Assembly: GCF_051859345.1 (NCBI RefSeq)
Contig: NZ_JBHYFV010000003.1
Span: 172,200-236,199 of the forward strand
Length of the DNA: 64,000 nucleotides
Direction: 5' to 3'
DNA from: Marivita sp051859345
Lineage (GTDB): Bacteria > Pseudomonadota > Alphaproteobacteria > Rhodobacterales > Rhodobacteraceae
A model generated the notes under the pieces. It saw nothing but the letters and a program-made list of their open reading frames with translations. It was not told where the DNA came from and made no database searches. Position numbers and translations under genes: made by a program. Position 1 is the first letter of the stretch; each line of letters begins with the position of its first letter. Below are positions 1 through 8,524 of this stretch, piece by piece.

Positions 1-1969
1 GCATACGCCCCCGAAACTTTTGATACAGCACATCCGCTTCCTCGGACCCGCCTGCCGACAGGATGAACCGTTCCAGCTTTTGCGCCATCGCCGGATCAAA
101 CGCGCCATCCGCCTCTTCGAAGGCCTCGAACGCATCCGCGTCCATCACTTCGGACCACATATAGCTGTAGTAGCCCGACGAATACCCGTCCCCGGTGAAG
201 ACATGCGCGAAATGCGGCGTCGCGTGGCGCATCACAATCGACTCCGGCATGCCTAGATCGGCCAGAACACGCGCTTGCTCTGCCATCGGATCGGCGGGCG
301 GTGCGCCCTCATGGAACGTCAGATCCACCAGCGCGGAGGCCACATATTCCACCGTCTGGAACCCCATGTCATAAGTCGCTGCCGCCAGCACCTTGTCCAG
401 CATCTCTTGCGGCATGGACTCACCCGTATCGGCATGTGTCGCGAATTCCTGCAAAACGGCCGGCACCTCAAGCCAATGTTCATAAAGCTGGCTTGGCAAT
501 TCCACGAAATCCCGCGCCACAGACGTGCCCGAGATCATGTCATAGGCCACATCCGACAACATTTGATGGAGCGCGTGGCCAAATTCATGGAACAGCGTCC
601 GTGCATCGTCATATGACAGCAGCGCCGGATCCCCCTTGGCGAAGTTGCACACATTTACCACGACAGGCGCCTGCACATCCGGGAATTTCCGCTGTGTGCG
701 CATGGCCGAACACCACGCACCCGACCGTTTCGATGCCCGCGCAAAGTAATCGCCGATAAACACCGCCACATGTTTGCCGTTCCGCGTCACCTCCCACGCC
801 CGCGCATCCTTGTGGTAGAGAGGCACATCCAGCGCCCGGAACTCCAGCCCGAACAACCGCGACGCACAGGAAAACGCGGCTTCGATCATCCGGTCCAATT
901 GCAGGTACGGCTTCAACTCGGCCTCGTTCAGTGCAAATTCCTCGCGCCGTCGCGCCTCGGAGTAGTAACGCCAATCCCACGCCTGCAACGGGCCATTCAC
1001 ACCATCCGCCACCATCCTTTCTTCCAAGAGCGCCGCGTCCGCCTCGGCCTGCGCTTTTGCAGGATGCCATACGTCCATTAACAACCCCCGAACCGCATCC
1101 GGCGTTTTTGCCATCTCGGTCTCAAGCTTGTAGGACGCGAAATCGTCATAGCCCAGCAACTGCGCCCGCTCCTGACGCAACACGAGGATCTCTGCAGCCA
1201 CATTCCGGTTGTCGGTCGTGCCACCATTCTCGCCACGCGCGACCCAGGCCCGCCATGCCTCTTCGCGCAAGCTGCGGTTTGGACAGAACTGCAAAAACGG
1301 CACGATCACGGACCGCGACAACGTGAGCAGCGGCCCATCTGCGCCCCGCTCCTCTCCTGCCGCCCGCACCGCATCCACCACGAACTGCGGCATGCCTTCC
1401 AATTCGGCTTCGCTCAACGCGCGCTGCCAGTCCCGCTCATCGGCCAGCAAATTCTGCCCGAATGTTGTACCAAGCGTCGCCAAACGCCCCTTGATCTCTT
1501 TCATCCGCGCTGCCGCATCGCCTTCAAGCGCGGCCCCCGCCCGCACAAACCCGCGATGGGTCAGCATCAACACCCGCGCCTGCTCTGGTGTCAGATCCAA
1601 CGACTCCCGCGCCTGCCAAACCGCCTCAACCCGAGCAAACAACGCGCGGTTACCGTAAATCGCGGCAGAATGCGCGGCCAGTTTGGGGGAAAACTCCCGC
1701 ATGATCTCTTCGCGCTTTTCGGTGCTGTCCGATCCGGCAAGGTTGTAAAACACCCCCAACACCCGATCCAGAACCGCACCCGTCCGCATCAATCCTTCGA
1801 TCGTGTTCTCGAAGGTTGCGGCCTCCGGCGCGTTGGCAACCGCCTCGACCTCCGCCAATCCTTCGGCCATCCCTGTTTCGATCGCCGGCGCAAAATGCGC
1901 ATCCTCGATCAGGTCAAATGGCGGCAACCCAAACGGTGTGTTCCAGGTCTCAAGCAATGGATTGGTCAT
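1..1969 (-). CDS. M3 family oligopeptidase (Dcp/PrlC-like), 3' end cut by window edge
   Basis: Zinc metallopeptidase of family M3, expected to degrade short peptides in the cytoplasm. The frame opens at an ATG at 1969 preceded by AGGAGAG and stays open to the window edge, giving 656 visible residues. The family usually has about 670-680, so only the last few residues should be missing. The zinc motif HEFGH lies at residues 461-465, followed by ALHQML as in Dcp and oligopeptidase A. The N-terminal half (MTNPLLETWNTPFGLPPF) is also typical of the family. It lies just downstream of the amino-acid transporter genes on the same strand, with a 57-base gap. The family is certain; choosing between peptidyl-dipeptidase (Dcp) and oligopeptidase A is inference. 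Confidence 0.93.
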   Translation of the reverse strand, partial: MTNPLLETWNTPFGLPPFDLIEDAHFAPAIETGMAEGLAEVEAVANAPEAATFENTIEGLMRTGAVLDRVLGVFYNLAGSDSTEKREEIMREFSPKLAAHSAAIYGNRALFARVEAVWQARESLDLTPEQARVLMLTHRGFVRAGAALEGDAAARMKEIKGRLATLGTTFGQNLLADERDWQRALSEAELEGMPQFVVDAVRAAGEERGADGPLLTLSRSVIVPFLQFCPNRSLREEAWRAWVARGENGGTTDNRNVAAEILVLRQERAQLLGYDDFASYKLETEMAKTPDAVRGLLMDVWHPAKAQAEADAALLEERMVADGVNGPLQAWDWRYYSEARRREEFALNEAELKPYLQLDRMIEAAFSCASRLFGLEFRALDVPLYHKDARAWEVTRNGKHVAVFIGDYFARASKRSGAWCSAMRTQRKFPDVQAPVVVNVCNFAKGDPALLSYDDARTLFHEFGHALHQMLSDVAYDMISGTSVARDFVELPSQLYEHWLEVPAVLQEFATHADTGESMPQEMLDKVLAAATYDMGFQTVEYVASALVDLTFHEGAPPADPMAEQARVLADLGMPESIVMRHATPHFAHVFTGDGYSSGYYSYMWSEVMDADAFEAFEEADGAFDPAMAQKLERFILSAGGSEEADVLYQKFRGRM

Positions 1970-2026
1970 CGAACTCTCCTTATTCCAACTCAACAGCTAG
2001 GCGTCCGGCATGGCGAACACCAGTCC

Positions 2027-2818
2027 TCAGGGACGATTGCGCAACCGCACTTCAAGACGTCTTAACAGGATCGACAGGCCAATGGTCATCGTGAGATACA
2101 CGAGCGCCACCACGTTATAGGTCTCGAAATATCTGAAATTCCCTGCCGCCGTGACCTTTCCAAGCTGCGTGACATCCAGCACGCCCAACACTGAAACCAA
2201 AGACGAATCCTTGATCATCGCGACAAAATCATTCCCCAAAGGCGGCAAGATCGTGCGGATGGCCTGTGGAAACACGATGAACCGAAACCGGTGCCACCGG
2301 CTCAGGCCCAGCGCGTTTGCAGCCTCGATCTGACCCGGATCTACCGATTGCAAACCGGCGCGGAACACCTCTGCGATAAACGCCGAGTACCCGATCATCA
2401 ACGCGATGATAGCCCGCCACAAGAGTGAAAACTCGCGCGTGCGGATGGGATCAAACCCCAATGGTTCCAAAACAAGGTTCCGAAACGCGACCAAGCCAGG
2501 TGCAAGCACAAAGGCCACATATAGCAGCAACACGATGATCGGTATGCCACGCACGATCTCGGTATAGAACCGCGCCACCTGCCGCAGCACCAGCGATCCG
2601 GACAACGACATCAGCGCGATCCCAAGCCCCAATGCCGAGGCGAGAGCGAATCCAACAAGCGTGACAAACACCGTCACCTGAACCCCGCGCAACAGCGTGG
2701 CCAGGATCTGCGCGTGCAGCTCGCTGATGACGATCTGCCAATACCCCCAAAGGCCAAGGCCGGCCACAGCCACCAGCCAATAGGGGAAATCGCTATCCGG
2801 TCTTGACGGCGGCATCAT
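2027..2818 (-). CDS. polar amino-acid ABC transporter permease (HisM/GlnP type)
   Basis: Inner-membrane permease of a polar amino-acid importer, 263 residues. The sequence shows several hydrophobic segments and the permease coupling region around EVFRAGLQSVDPGQIEAANALGLS, the EAA loop typical of the HisMQ/GlnP family. It follows the periplasmic binding-protein gene by 18 bases on the same strand, so the two form an operon. No ATP-binding gene follows: the next gene downstream is a peptidase. The ATPase must be encoded elsewhere or shared. Substrate cannot be read from the sequence. Confidence 0.9.
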   Translation of the reverse strand: MMPPSRPDSDFPYWLVAVAGLGLWGYWQIVISELHAQILATLLRGVQVTVFVTLVGFALASALGLGIALMSLSGSLVLRQVARFYTEIVRGIPIIVLLLYVAFVLAPGLVAFRNLVLEPLGFDPIRTREFSLLWRAIIALMIGYSAFIAEVFRAGLQSVDPGQIEAANALGLSRWHRFRFIVFPQAIRTILPPLGNDFVAMIKDSSLVSVLGVLDVTQLGKVTAAGNFRYFETYNVVALVYLTMTIGLSILLRRLEVRLRNRP

Positions 2819-2836
2819 GCGCCAAGTCGCGCCGGT

Positions 2837-3628
2837 CTACCCGCCAATCTTGAAGTCTAGAAACCAGGTCTTGTTCAGCGCATCCAGGGTGCCATCCGCC
2901 TTCATATCCGCAATCGCGGCATTGATCGGCGCGACAAGCTCTGACTCTTTTGGAAAGATGAAACCGAAATCCTCGGTCCCCAGTTTTTCACCCACGATCT
3001 TGAGCCCACCGTCGGACGCTTCGACATACCCAGCACCCGCCGTGCCGTCTGTCAACACAAGGTCGACATCACCCGTGCGCAACGCCTGCACACCCGCGCC
3101 AAAGGTCTCGAACAGTTTAATGCGCGGGTTCGCCTCGTCCCCGTCCAGAACATCATACACACCCACATAAAACGGCGTGGTGCCCGGTTGCGCGGCCATC
3201 AACAGGTCCGCATCTGCCGCAAATCCTGCCGCGTCACTGAACCGGTCTTCGTCGCCCCGCACCAGCATCACCATTTCCGAGGTCATGTAGCTGTCCGAGA
3301 AATCCACCTTCTCGGCCCGATCTTCGCGAATTGTGATCCCGGTCATTCCCATGTCGAACTGGCCTTCGCTGACTGCCGCAATCATCGCGTCCCACGAGAT
3401 ATTTTCATAGACAACGGTGATGTTCAGCCGTTCCGCAATCTCGGCCAGGGCATCATATTCCCAGCCAACCGCATCCCCGCTCGCCGGATCGACGAATTGC
3501 AGCGGTGGATAGGCGTTCTCTGTAACAACCACCACTTCGCGCCCGTCAAGATCGGGCAGATGCCCCCCGGCCAGCGCCGAACTTGCCGCAAACATCATCG
3601 CGCACAGCGCACCGAACATCCGTTTCAT
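2837..3628 (-). CDS. amino-acid ABC transporter periplasmic binding protein (SBP family 3)
   Basis: Periplasmic solute-binding protein, 263 residues, first gene of the importer operon. It starts with a Sec signal peptide (MKRMFGALCAMMFAASSALA, cleavage after ALA). The family-3 core is visible: a VVVTENAYPPLQF strand near the N terminus, the EISWDAMI/FDMGMTGITIREDRAEKVDFS region typical of polar amino-acid binders, and a final FIFPKESELVAPINAAIADMKADG helix. The permease follows 18 bases later. Specificity (glutamine, histidine, arginine or another polar amino acid) is not decidable here. Confidence 0.93.
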   Translation of the reverse strand: MKRMFGALCAMMFAASSALAGGHLPDLDGREVVVVTENAYPPLQFVDPASGDAVGWEYDALAEIAERLNITVVYENISWDAMIAAVSEGQFDMGMTGITIREDRAEKVDFSDSYMTSEMVMLVRGDEDRFSDAAGFAADADLLMAAQPGTTPFYVGVYDVLDGDEANPRIKLFETFGAGVQALRTGDVDLVLTDGTAGAGYVEASDGGLKIVGEKLGTEDFGFIFPKESELVAPINAAIADMKADGTLDALNKTWFLDFKIGG

Positions 3629-3848
3629 ATCACCGACTCCCCATCAGGTTTTCGTCAAAGTATGGCCCATGTGCGCCACAGGGCAAGCCCGCCCGACGCG
3701 ATGCCCCTGCCAGGACACGAATTTACCGTTGATCCAACCTCACTCACTGCCGCTTTCCTGTGCGCCGCTTACTCAATCCCGAAACGCCATCCCGAACATA
3801 ACAAGAACAAAACCACTCTGGCACGCAATTCCTACGATTTCGTAAATG

Positions 3849-4904
3849 CTAGCTCTGACGCTCGCCACATATCGGGCATTCTTCACGCCGTTTCAGCGCG
3901 ATCTTGCGTGTCTCACCCCAAAGCGCATCATAAATCAGCATCTCGCCGCGCAGCGCCTGGCCCGCGCCGGTGATCACCTTGATCGCCTCAACCGCCATCA
4001 TCGACCCGATCACCCCCGGCAGCGGCCCAATCACCCCTGCCTCGGCGCAGGACGGGGCCAACCCGGCCGCCGGGGCTTCGGGAAAGATACACTGATAACA
4101 CGGTGTGCCAGAGCCCGTGTCAAAGACCGAAATCTGCCCTTCCCATTGCGACAAGGCACCGGAAATCAACGGTTTTCCCGCCTCAACTGCAACCCGATTG
4201 GCAAGATAGCGTGACTCGAAATTATCCGTTCCGTCGAGGAGCAGATCATACTCGCCAACCAGATCCGCCGCGACCGCCTCGGTCAGCCGCCGATGATAGG
4301 GCCGCACCTCCACATAGGGATTTTGCGCCATCATCGCGGCCTGCGCGGAAAACACCTTGGGCATGCCGATGTCCTGATCGCGGTGGATCACCTGCCGCTG
4401 AAGATTGGCATTCTCGACCACGTCATCATCCATGACACCGATGGTCCCCACTCCTGCCGCCGCCAGGTATTGTAGCGCAGGCGCGCCAAGACCGCCGGCC
4501 CCGATCACCAGAACCTTGGCATCGCGCAGCGCTTTTTGACCCGGCCCGCCAATCTCGCGCAGCACGATATGGCGGGCGTAACGCTCCAACTCGCTTGCGG
4601 AAAAATTGTCGCCACGCGTGACAGGCGGCGCATTCGCCCCCTCCTTCACCAAGGCGCGGTCCTTCAACCCCTTGATCACGCGGCCATAAAGCACCGCCAC
4701 CGCCGCAAACACCCCGATCAGAATCCAAAGCGCCGCACTCTCGCCGGTCGCCATGCGCAGCGGATGCCCAAGGGGCAGGGCAATCTGAACAAACAGAACC
4801 CCGATATACAGCAGCCCGATCATGTAAAGGCGCGCCCGCGCGGGCATTTTCATCAGTGCCCCAATGCCCCAAAGCGCAGCCGCCATGGCAAAGACAGTGA
4901 TCAT
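3849..4904 (-). CDS. moeB: MoeB/ThiF-type adenylyltransferase with N-terminal membrane anchor
   Basis: E1-like enzyme that adenylates the C terminus of a sulfur-carrier protein (MoaD in molybdopterin synthesis, possibly ThiS). The catalytic part starts near residue 100 with FSASELERYARHIVLREIGG. The nucleotide-binding GAGGLG is at 135-140, and the zinc pairs are CYQC and, at the C-terminal end, CPIC. Unusually, residues 1-80 hold about three hydrophobic segments before the enzyme domain, so the protein looks membrane-tethered; standard MoeB is about 250 residues and soluble. The ATG overlaps the dut stop codon (ATGA), indicating translational coupling. MoeB is more likely than ThiF because of the full zinc site, but the partner carrier is not in the window. 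Confidence 0.88.
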   Translation of the reverse strand: MITVFAMAAALWGIGALMKMPARARLYMIGLLYIGVLFVQIALPLGHPLRMATGESAALWILIGVFAAVAVLYGRVIKGLKDRALVKEGANAPPVTRGDNFSASELERYARHIVLREIGGPGQKALRDAKVLVIGAGGLGAPALQYLAAAGVGTIGVMDDDVVENANLQRQVIHRDQDIGMPKVFSAQAAMMAQNPYVEVRPYHRRLTEAVAADLVGEYDLLLDGTDNFESRYLANRVAVEAGKPLISGALSQWEGQISVFDTGSGTPCYQCIFPEAPAAGLAPSCAEAGVIGPLPGVIGSMMAVEAIKVITGAGQALRGEMLIYDALWGETRKIALKRREECPICGERQS

Positions 4905-5359
4905 GAAGACACCCCGGTCGATCCAAAGCCGCCTTGGCCACGAGATGTGGCGTCCAGTGCGTCCACTTCTGAAAACGCCGCGCGCATCACCGGGGCCACC
5001 ACCATCTGCGCAATTCGGTCTCCGTGGGCGATCTCGAAGGCCACATGACCCGCATTCATCACGATCACCCCAAGCGGCCCGCGATAATCGCTGTCGATGG
5101 TGCCCGGCGCATTGGGCAAGGTGATCCCGTGCTTCAGGGCCAGCCCCGAGCGTGGCCTGATCTGTATCTCGAACCCCTCTGGTATCGCCAGCCGCAGCCC
5201 CGTCGGCACCAAAGCCCGCGCCCCCGGCTGCAAGACAAGTGACCCGCGATCACCTAGATTCGCGCGCAAATCGGCTCCGGCCGCGCCCGCACTGGCATAG
5301 ACAGGCAGACCCAATGACCGATCCGCACCATCGTCCCACGTCAGTTCAATCGTGACCAC
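4901..5359 (-). CDS. dut: deoxyuridine 5'-triphosphate nucleotidohydrolase
   Basis: dUTPase, hydrolysing dUTP to dUMP and pyrophosphate; it keeps uracil out of DNA and feeds dTMP synthesis. All five trimeric dUTPase motifs are visible: AGADL, RPRSGLAL, GTIDSDYRGPLGVIVMN, GDRIAQMVV and the C-terminal RGQGGFGSTG. I place the start at the GTG at 5359, giving 152 residues (the usual size). It is preceded by GAAGAAGG, which lies inside a dispersed intergenic repeat. A longer frame upstream would include that repeat and is unlikely. The stop overlaps the next start (moeB). coaBC lies just upstream on the same strand. Confidence 0.95.
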   Translation of the reverse strand: MVTIELTWDDGADRSLGLPVYASAGAAGADLRANLGDRGSLVLQPGARALVPTGLRLAIPEGFEIQIRPRSGLALKHGITLPNAPGTIDSDYRGPLGVIVMNAGHVAFEIAHGDRIAQMVVAPVMRAAFSEVDALDATSRGQGGFGSTGVSS

Positions 5360-5364
5360 GCCTC

Positions 5365-5394
5365 GCCCTTCTTCTTTTCTCAAATATGCAAAAT
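5365..5394. repeat. short Rhodobacterales-type intergenic repeat supplying the dut ribosome site
   Basis: On the minus strand this reads TTTGCATATTTGAG followed by AAAAGAAGAAGGG, directly before the dut GTG. From memory, TATTTGA...GAAGAAG strings recur between genes in Rhodobacterales genomes. A related TATTTGAC...GAAGAAC string occurs at 38851-38892 in this window. Here the GAAGAAGGG part doubles as the Shine-Dalgarno sequence of dut. Confidence 0.4.
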
Positions 5395-5409
5395 GGCACA
5401 AGCGTGCCG

Positions 5410-6603
5410 TCAGACCAGCACTTCGGAAATCCGCGCTGCCAATTGTCGCGCCACCGCGTCCTTGCCCATGCGAGGCCAGACCTCCGCACCCGCTTCGGAA
5501 ATCAGCGTGACCGCGTTTTCAGACCCACCCATGATCCCTGTCGCGGGGGATACATCATTGGCCACGATCCAGTCACAGGCCTTGCGTTTTCGCTTGGCCG
5601 TTGCGTTCTCAAGCACATCATCGGTCTCGGCGGCGAATCCGACAACCAAATCGGGACGCCCGTCGATCAATTGCGACACCTCGGCCAGAATGTCGGGGTT
5701 TTCCGCGAACTCCAAAGTCGGCAAGGCCCCAGCTTTCTTCTTGATCTTGCTCTGCGATGCACCAACCACCCGCCAATCAGCCACAGCAGCAGCAAAGACA
5801 GCCGCGTCAGTTGGCAGTGCCGCCAACACCGCCGCCCGCATCTCGACCGCCGTTTCAACCTGGACAAGCTCGACCCCATGGGGCGGCGCTGCGTCGGCAG
5901 GTCCGGTGACGAAGACCACCTCGGCTCCAAGCGAAACCAGCGCCGCGGCAATCGCCGTACCCTGCGCCCCGGAGGACCGGTTCGCAATATAGCGCACCGG
6001 ATCAATCGGTTCATGAGTGGGTCCCGACGTCACGACAATCCGCTTGCCCTTCAATGGCTTGTCGCCCAGCGCAGCGATCACCTCATCGACAATCTCCAAT
6101 GGTTCAGCCATCCGACCGGGACCAAATTCACCACAGGCCATGTCCCCGTCATTCGGCCCGACCACCGCAACGTCGTCCCCGCGCAGCATAGCCAGGTTCC
6201 GCTGGGTTGCGGCATGCTCCCACATCCGCACATTCATCGCAGGGGCAATCATGACCGGCGTATCCGTGGCCAGCAGCAACGTTGTCGCCAGATCACTCGC
6301 CAGCCCTTGCGCCATCTTCGCCATGAGGTCCGCCGTCGCCGGCGCCACCAGCACGAGGTCCGCCACGCGGGACAGCTGGATATGCCCCATCTCGGCCTCG
6401 TCCGTCAGATCAAAGATGTCGGAATAAACCTTTTCCCCGGCCAACGCCGACACCGACAACGGCGTCACAAACTCCGATGCCGCTTGCGTCATCACTGGTG
6501 TCACCTTCGCTCCGCGTTCGCGCAGACGCCGGATCAGGTCAAGGCATTTATACGCCGCGATCCCGCCGCCGATGATCAGAAGAATTCGTTTGCCGCTCAA
6601 CAT
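5410..6603 (-). CDS. coaBC: bifunctional phosphopantothenoylcysteine decarboxylase / phosphopantothenate-cysteine ligase
   Basis: Catalyses two steps of coenzyme A synthesis: ligation of cysteine to 4'-phosphopantothenate (CoaB) and flavin-dependent decarboxylation to 4'-phosphopantetheine (CoaC). The N-terminal CoaC domain shows the FMN-binding start LIIGGGIAAYKCLDLIRRL, the APATADLMAKMAQGLASD stretch, APAMNVRMW and the catalytic cysteine in ACGEFGPGRM. The C-terminal CoaB domain shows VTSGPTHEPIDPVRYIANRS and the lysine-rich KIKKK loop. Length 397 is normal. It is the first gene of a coaBC-dut-moeB run on the minus strand. Confidence 0.96.
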   Translation of the reverse strand: MLSGKRILLIIGGGIAAYKCLDLIRRLRERGAKVTPVMTQAASEFVTPLSVSALAGEKVYSDIFDLTDEAEMGHIQLSRVADLVLVAPATADLMAKMAQGLASDLATTLLLATDTPVMIAPAMNVRMWEHAATQRNLAMLRGDDVAVVGPNDGDMACGEFGPGRMAEPLEIVDEVIAALGDKPLKGKRIVVTSGPTHEPIDPVRYIANRSSGAQGTAIAAALVSLGAEVVFVTGPADAAPPHGVELVQVETAVEMRAAVLAALPTDAAVFAAAVADWRVVGASQSKIKKKAGALPTLEFAENPDILAEVSQLIDGRPDLVVGFAAETDDVLENATAKRKRKACDWIVANDVSPATGIMGGSENAVTLISEAGAEVWPRMGKDAVARQLAARISEVLV

Positions 6604-6662
6604 AAGGCACAGTCCTGACAGGGTTCCGCACCTTTGTTACGGGGCCGCCGTGCAAAACTCAA

Positions 6663-7442
6663 TCAGCGGAACGCGTCGCAGGGATTACCCCGATCCACAG
6701 ATGGTGCGCTTTCGACCAGATCAAAGCTGCCGGACGGCGCAGCATCGTCTTCGCCCTGTCCGAGCGCAACAACCCGCAAAGAGGGTGCGGCCGCTATCAG
6801 GTACACCGGCGCGCCCCAGTCCATCCGCGCATGCCCGTTGCCTGTGATCACCACCACCGGCCCACCCTGCGCCTTGAAAGCCTGAAGCGCCGAATAGGCC
6901 AGTTCCGCATCCCGCAAACGCTGAATATCCACCATCACCGGCAACATCTCTTGCGGCATCGCATCGCAATGCGCCGCCAACTGCAACGCCTCGCGCTCGG
7001 CCTGCTGCGACTCGGGTAACGACTCAAGCAGCCCATATGCCTCTGGATTCCCCCGGAATCCGGTGCTCAGACCCTCGCTCATCGCCCGGCGCGCCGTATC
7101 ACGCGGCACCGCCGCACCATAATACGCCGCTTCGGGGGCCGCCGCGAAAATCGGATAATACATGGAAAAGTCCGGCCAGCCGCTGTTGTTCCAGTCCAGA
7201 ACGGCCTCCAGCGCCGCCTCGTCCGCAATCACGGCAGGGGTCACAAGATCCGCTTGCGCCTGTGTCAGCATCTCAAAGACCAAGGCTGGCGCAGACACCT
7301 CTGCCACAATCTCCGCCTGACGCGCATGATGGGCAGGATTGTCGTGCAATTCGCCAAGGAAAACCACGTCGGCCCCATCAAAAACGCCCCCAGCGACCAG
7401 TGCCGTGGGGGCGAAAATCAGGGCTGCATATCGGAATTTCAT
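6663..7442 (-). CDS. ChaN-like haem-binding/iron-regulated family protein (PF04187-like)
   Basis: 259-residue protein of the ChaN/Cofac_haem_bdg family. The key motif is VVFLGELHDNPAHHARQ near residue 28, and the N terminus MKFRYAALIFAPTALVAGG is a likely export signal without a clear lipobox. ChaN of Campylobacter binds haem; whether this one does is unknown. It is translationally coupled to rpoH, its ATG overlapping the rpoH stop as ATGA, so it should be made together with the stress sigma factor. That coupling is the most informative clue to its role and suggests a periplasmic stress function. Confidence 0.8.
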   Translation of the reverse strand: MKFRYAALIFAPTALVAGGVFDGADVVFLGELHDNPAHHARQAEIVAEVSAPALVFEMLTQAQADLVTPAVIADEAALEAVLDWNNSGWPDFSMYYPIFAAAPEAAYYGAAVPRDTARRAMSEGLSTGFRGNPEAYGLLESLPESQQAEREALQLAAHCDAMPQEMLPVMVDIQRLRDAELAYSALQAFKAQGGPVVVITGNGHARMDWGAPVYLIAAAPSLRVVALGQGEDDAAPSGSFDLVESAPSVDRGNPCDAFR

Positions 7443-8317
7443 ACGAGGAAGTGATGCACCTCGGGGCTTTGCGCTTCAAGTGATTTCCGGATTTTAGCAA
7501 ACGCCGCCGCCTCAAGCTGACGCACCCGCTCTTTCGACAGGCCAAGCTCGTTGCCAAGGCTCTCCAGCGTCCGGGCATCTTCCCGCAGCTTGCGTTCGCG
7601 CACGATAAAACGCTCGCGCTCGTTCAGTTGGTTCATCGCCATCGTCAGCCACTGACGCAGCTGCGCAAGATCCAGATCCTCTTCCACTGTTTCTTCTGCC
7701 TGCGCAGAATCATCCTCAAGCGCATCAATCCACTCGCGCCCCTCATCCTCGGTCGATTGCGTCGCATTCAGCGAATAATCGGACCCGGACAAACGGCCTT
7801 CCATCATCTCGACATCATGCAGCGGCACGCCAATCTCTTCCGAAATCAGGCGGCGCATCTCGTGACCCTCGAGCTTCTTGCCCTCCGCCGCCGCCTCGCG
7901 CTCCAGCCGCGCTTGCACCCGGCGCATGTTGAAAAACAGCGACTTCTGCGACGATGTGGAGCCGGTGCGCACGATGGACCAGTTGCGCATCACATAATCC
8001 TGAATGGACGCCTTGATCCACCAGACCGCATAGGTCGAAAAGCGCACGCCGCGATCCGGATCAAACTTGTCTGCCGCCTTCATAAGGCCCAGACCCGCCT
8101 CCTGGATCAGGTCATTCATCGGCGCACCATAGCGCTTGAATTTCGACGCCATCGAGATCGCCAGCCGCATGTAAGCCGTGATCAGGCGATGCAGCGCAAC
8201 CTCGTCACGCTCGTCACGCCAAGCATAGGCAAGCTTGAGTTCCGTCTCCGCATCCAGCAATTCTGCCTTCATCGCACGACGAGACAGGGTTTGGTCGTTA
8301 AACGAGTCCAGTGCCAT
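7439..8317 (-). CDS. rpoH: RNA polymerase sigma-32 factor, RpoHII-like
   Basis: Alternative heat-shock/oxidative-stress sigma factor, 292 residues. Region 2 contains RLAISMASKFKRYGAPMNDL and FSTYAVWWIKASIQDYVMRNWS. The RpoH-specific box follows as SSQKSLFFNMRR, and region 4.2 is LESLGNELGLSKERVRQLEAAAF. Rhodobacterales normally have two RpoH proteins. The N terminus (MALDSFNDQTLSRRAMKAELLDAETELKLAYAWRD) resembles what I remember of RpoHII, which in Rhodobacter sphaeroides serves the singlet-oxygen response under RpoE. The upstream TGATCC motif agrees with this. The stop overlaps the ChaN-like start. Confidence 0.93.
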   Translation of the reverse strand: MALDSFNDQTLSRRAMKAELLDAETELKLAYAWRDERDEVALHRLITAYMRLAISMASKFKRYGAPMNDLIQEAGLGLMKAADKFDPDRGVRFSTYAVWWIKASIQDYVMRNWSIVRTGSTSSQKSLFFNMRRVQARLEREAAAEGKKLEGHEMRRLISEEIGVPLHDVEMMEGRLSGSDYSLNATQSTEDEGREWIDALEDDSAQAEETVEEDLDLAQLRQWLTMAMNQLNERERFIVRERKLREDARTLESLGNELGLSKERVRQLEAAAFAKIRKSLEAQSPEVHHFLV

Positions 8318-8346
8318 GTGAGCCCCCTGAATTTATATCTTGTACC

Positions 8347-8375
8347 GAATACGCACACCGCCCATCGGTGGATCA
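8347..8375 (-). promoter_or_regulatory. candidate RpoE (ECF) promoter of rpoH
   Basis: On the minus strand TGATCC (8375-8370) is followed, after 18 bases, by TATTC (8351-8347), 30 bases before the rpoH ATG. The Rhodobacter RpoE/ChrR regulon uses a TGATCC -35 element with a TA-rich -10 about 18 bases away. The -35 match is exact and the -10 only partial, so this is inference. Confidence 0.45.
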
Positions 8376-8524
8376 AAGATTCATCCAAAAAGTTTCAATA
8401 TCTCCTCAACGCGCTAACACATCAATTCGTTCCGGTGATGCCCCTGCGCACAATTCGAAATTGGGCAGAAGCACTGCCCTGCGTTAGGATCGCAGGGATC
8501 CATCGCAATTCAAGGTGCGTCTGC

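Noticed and set aside
7628..8524. Long plus-strand extension of the GST gene
   Set aside because: It lies antisense to rpoH and its translation has no GST or other domain; the family N terminus begins at 8525.
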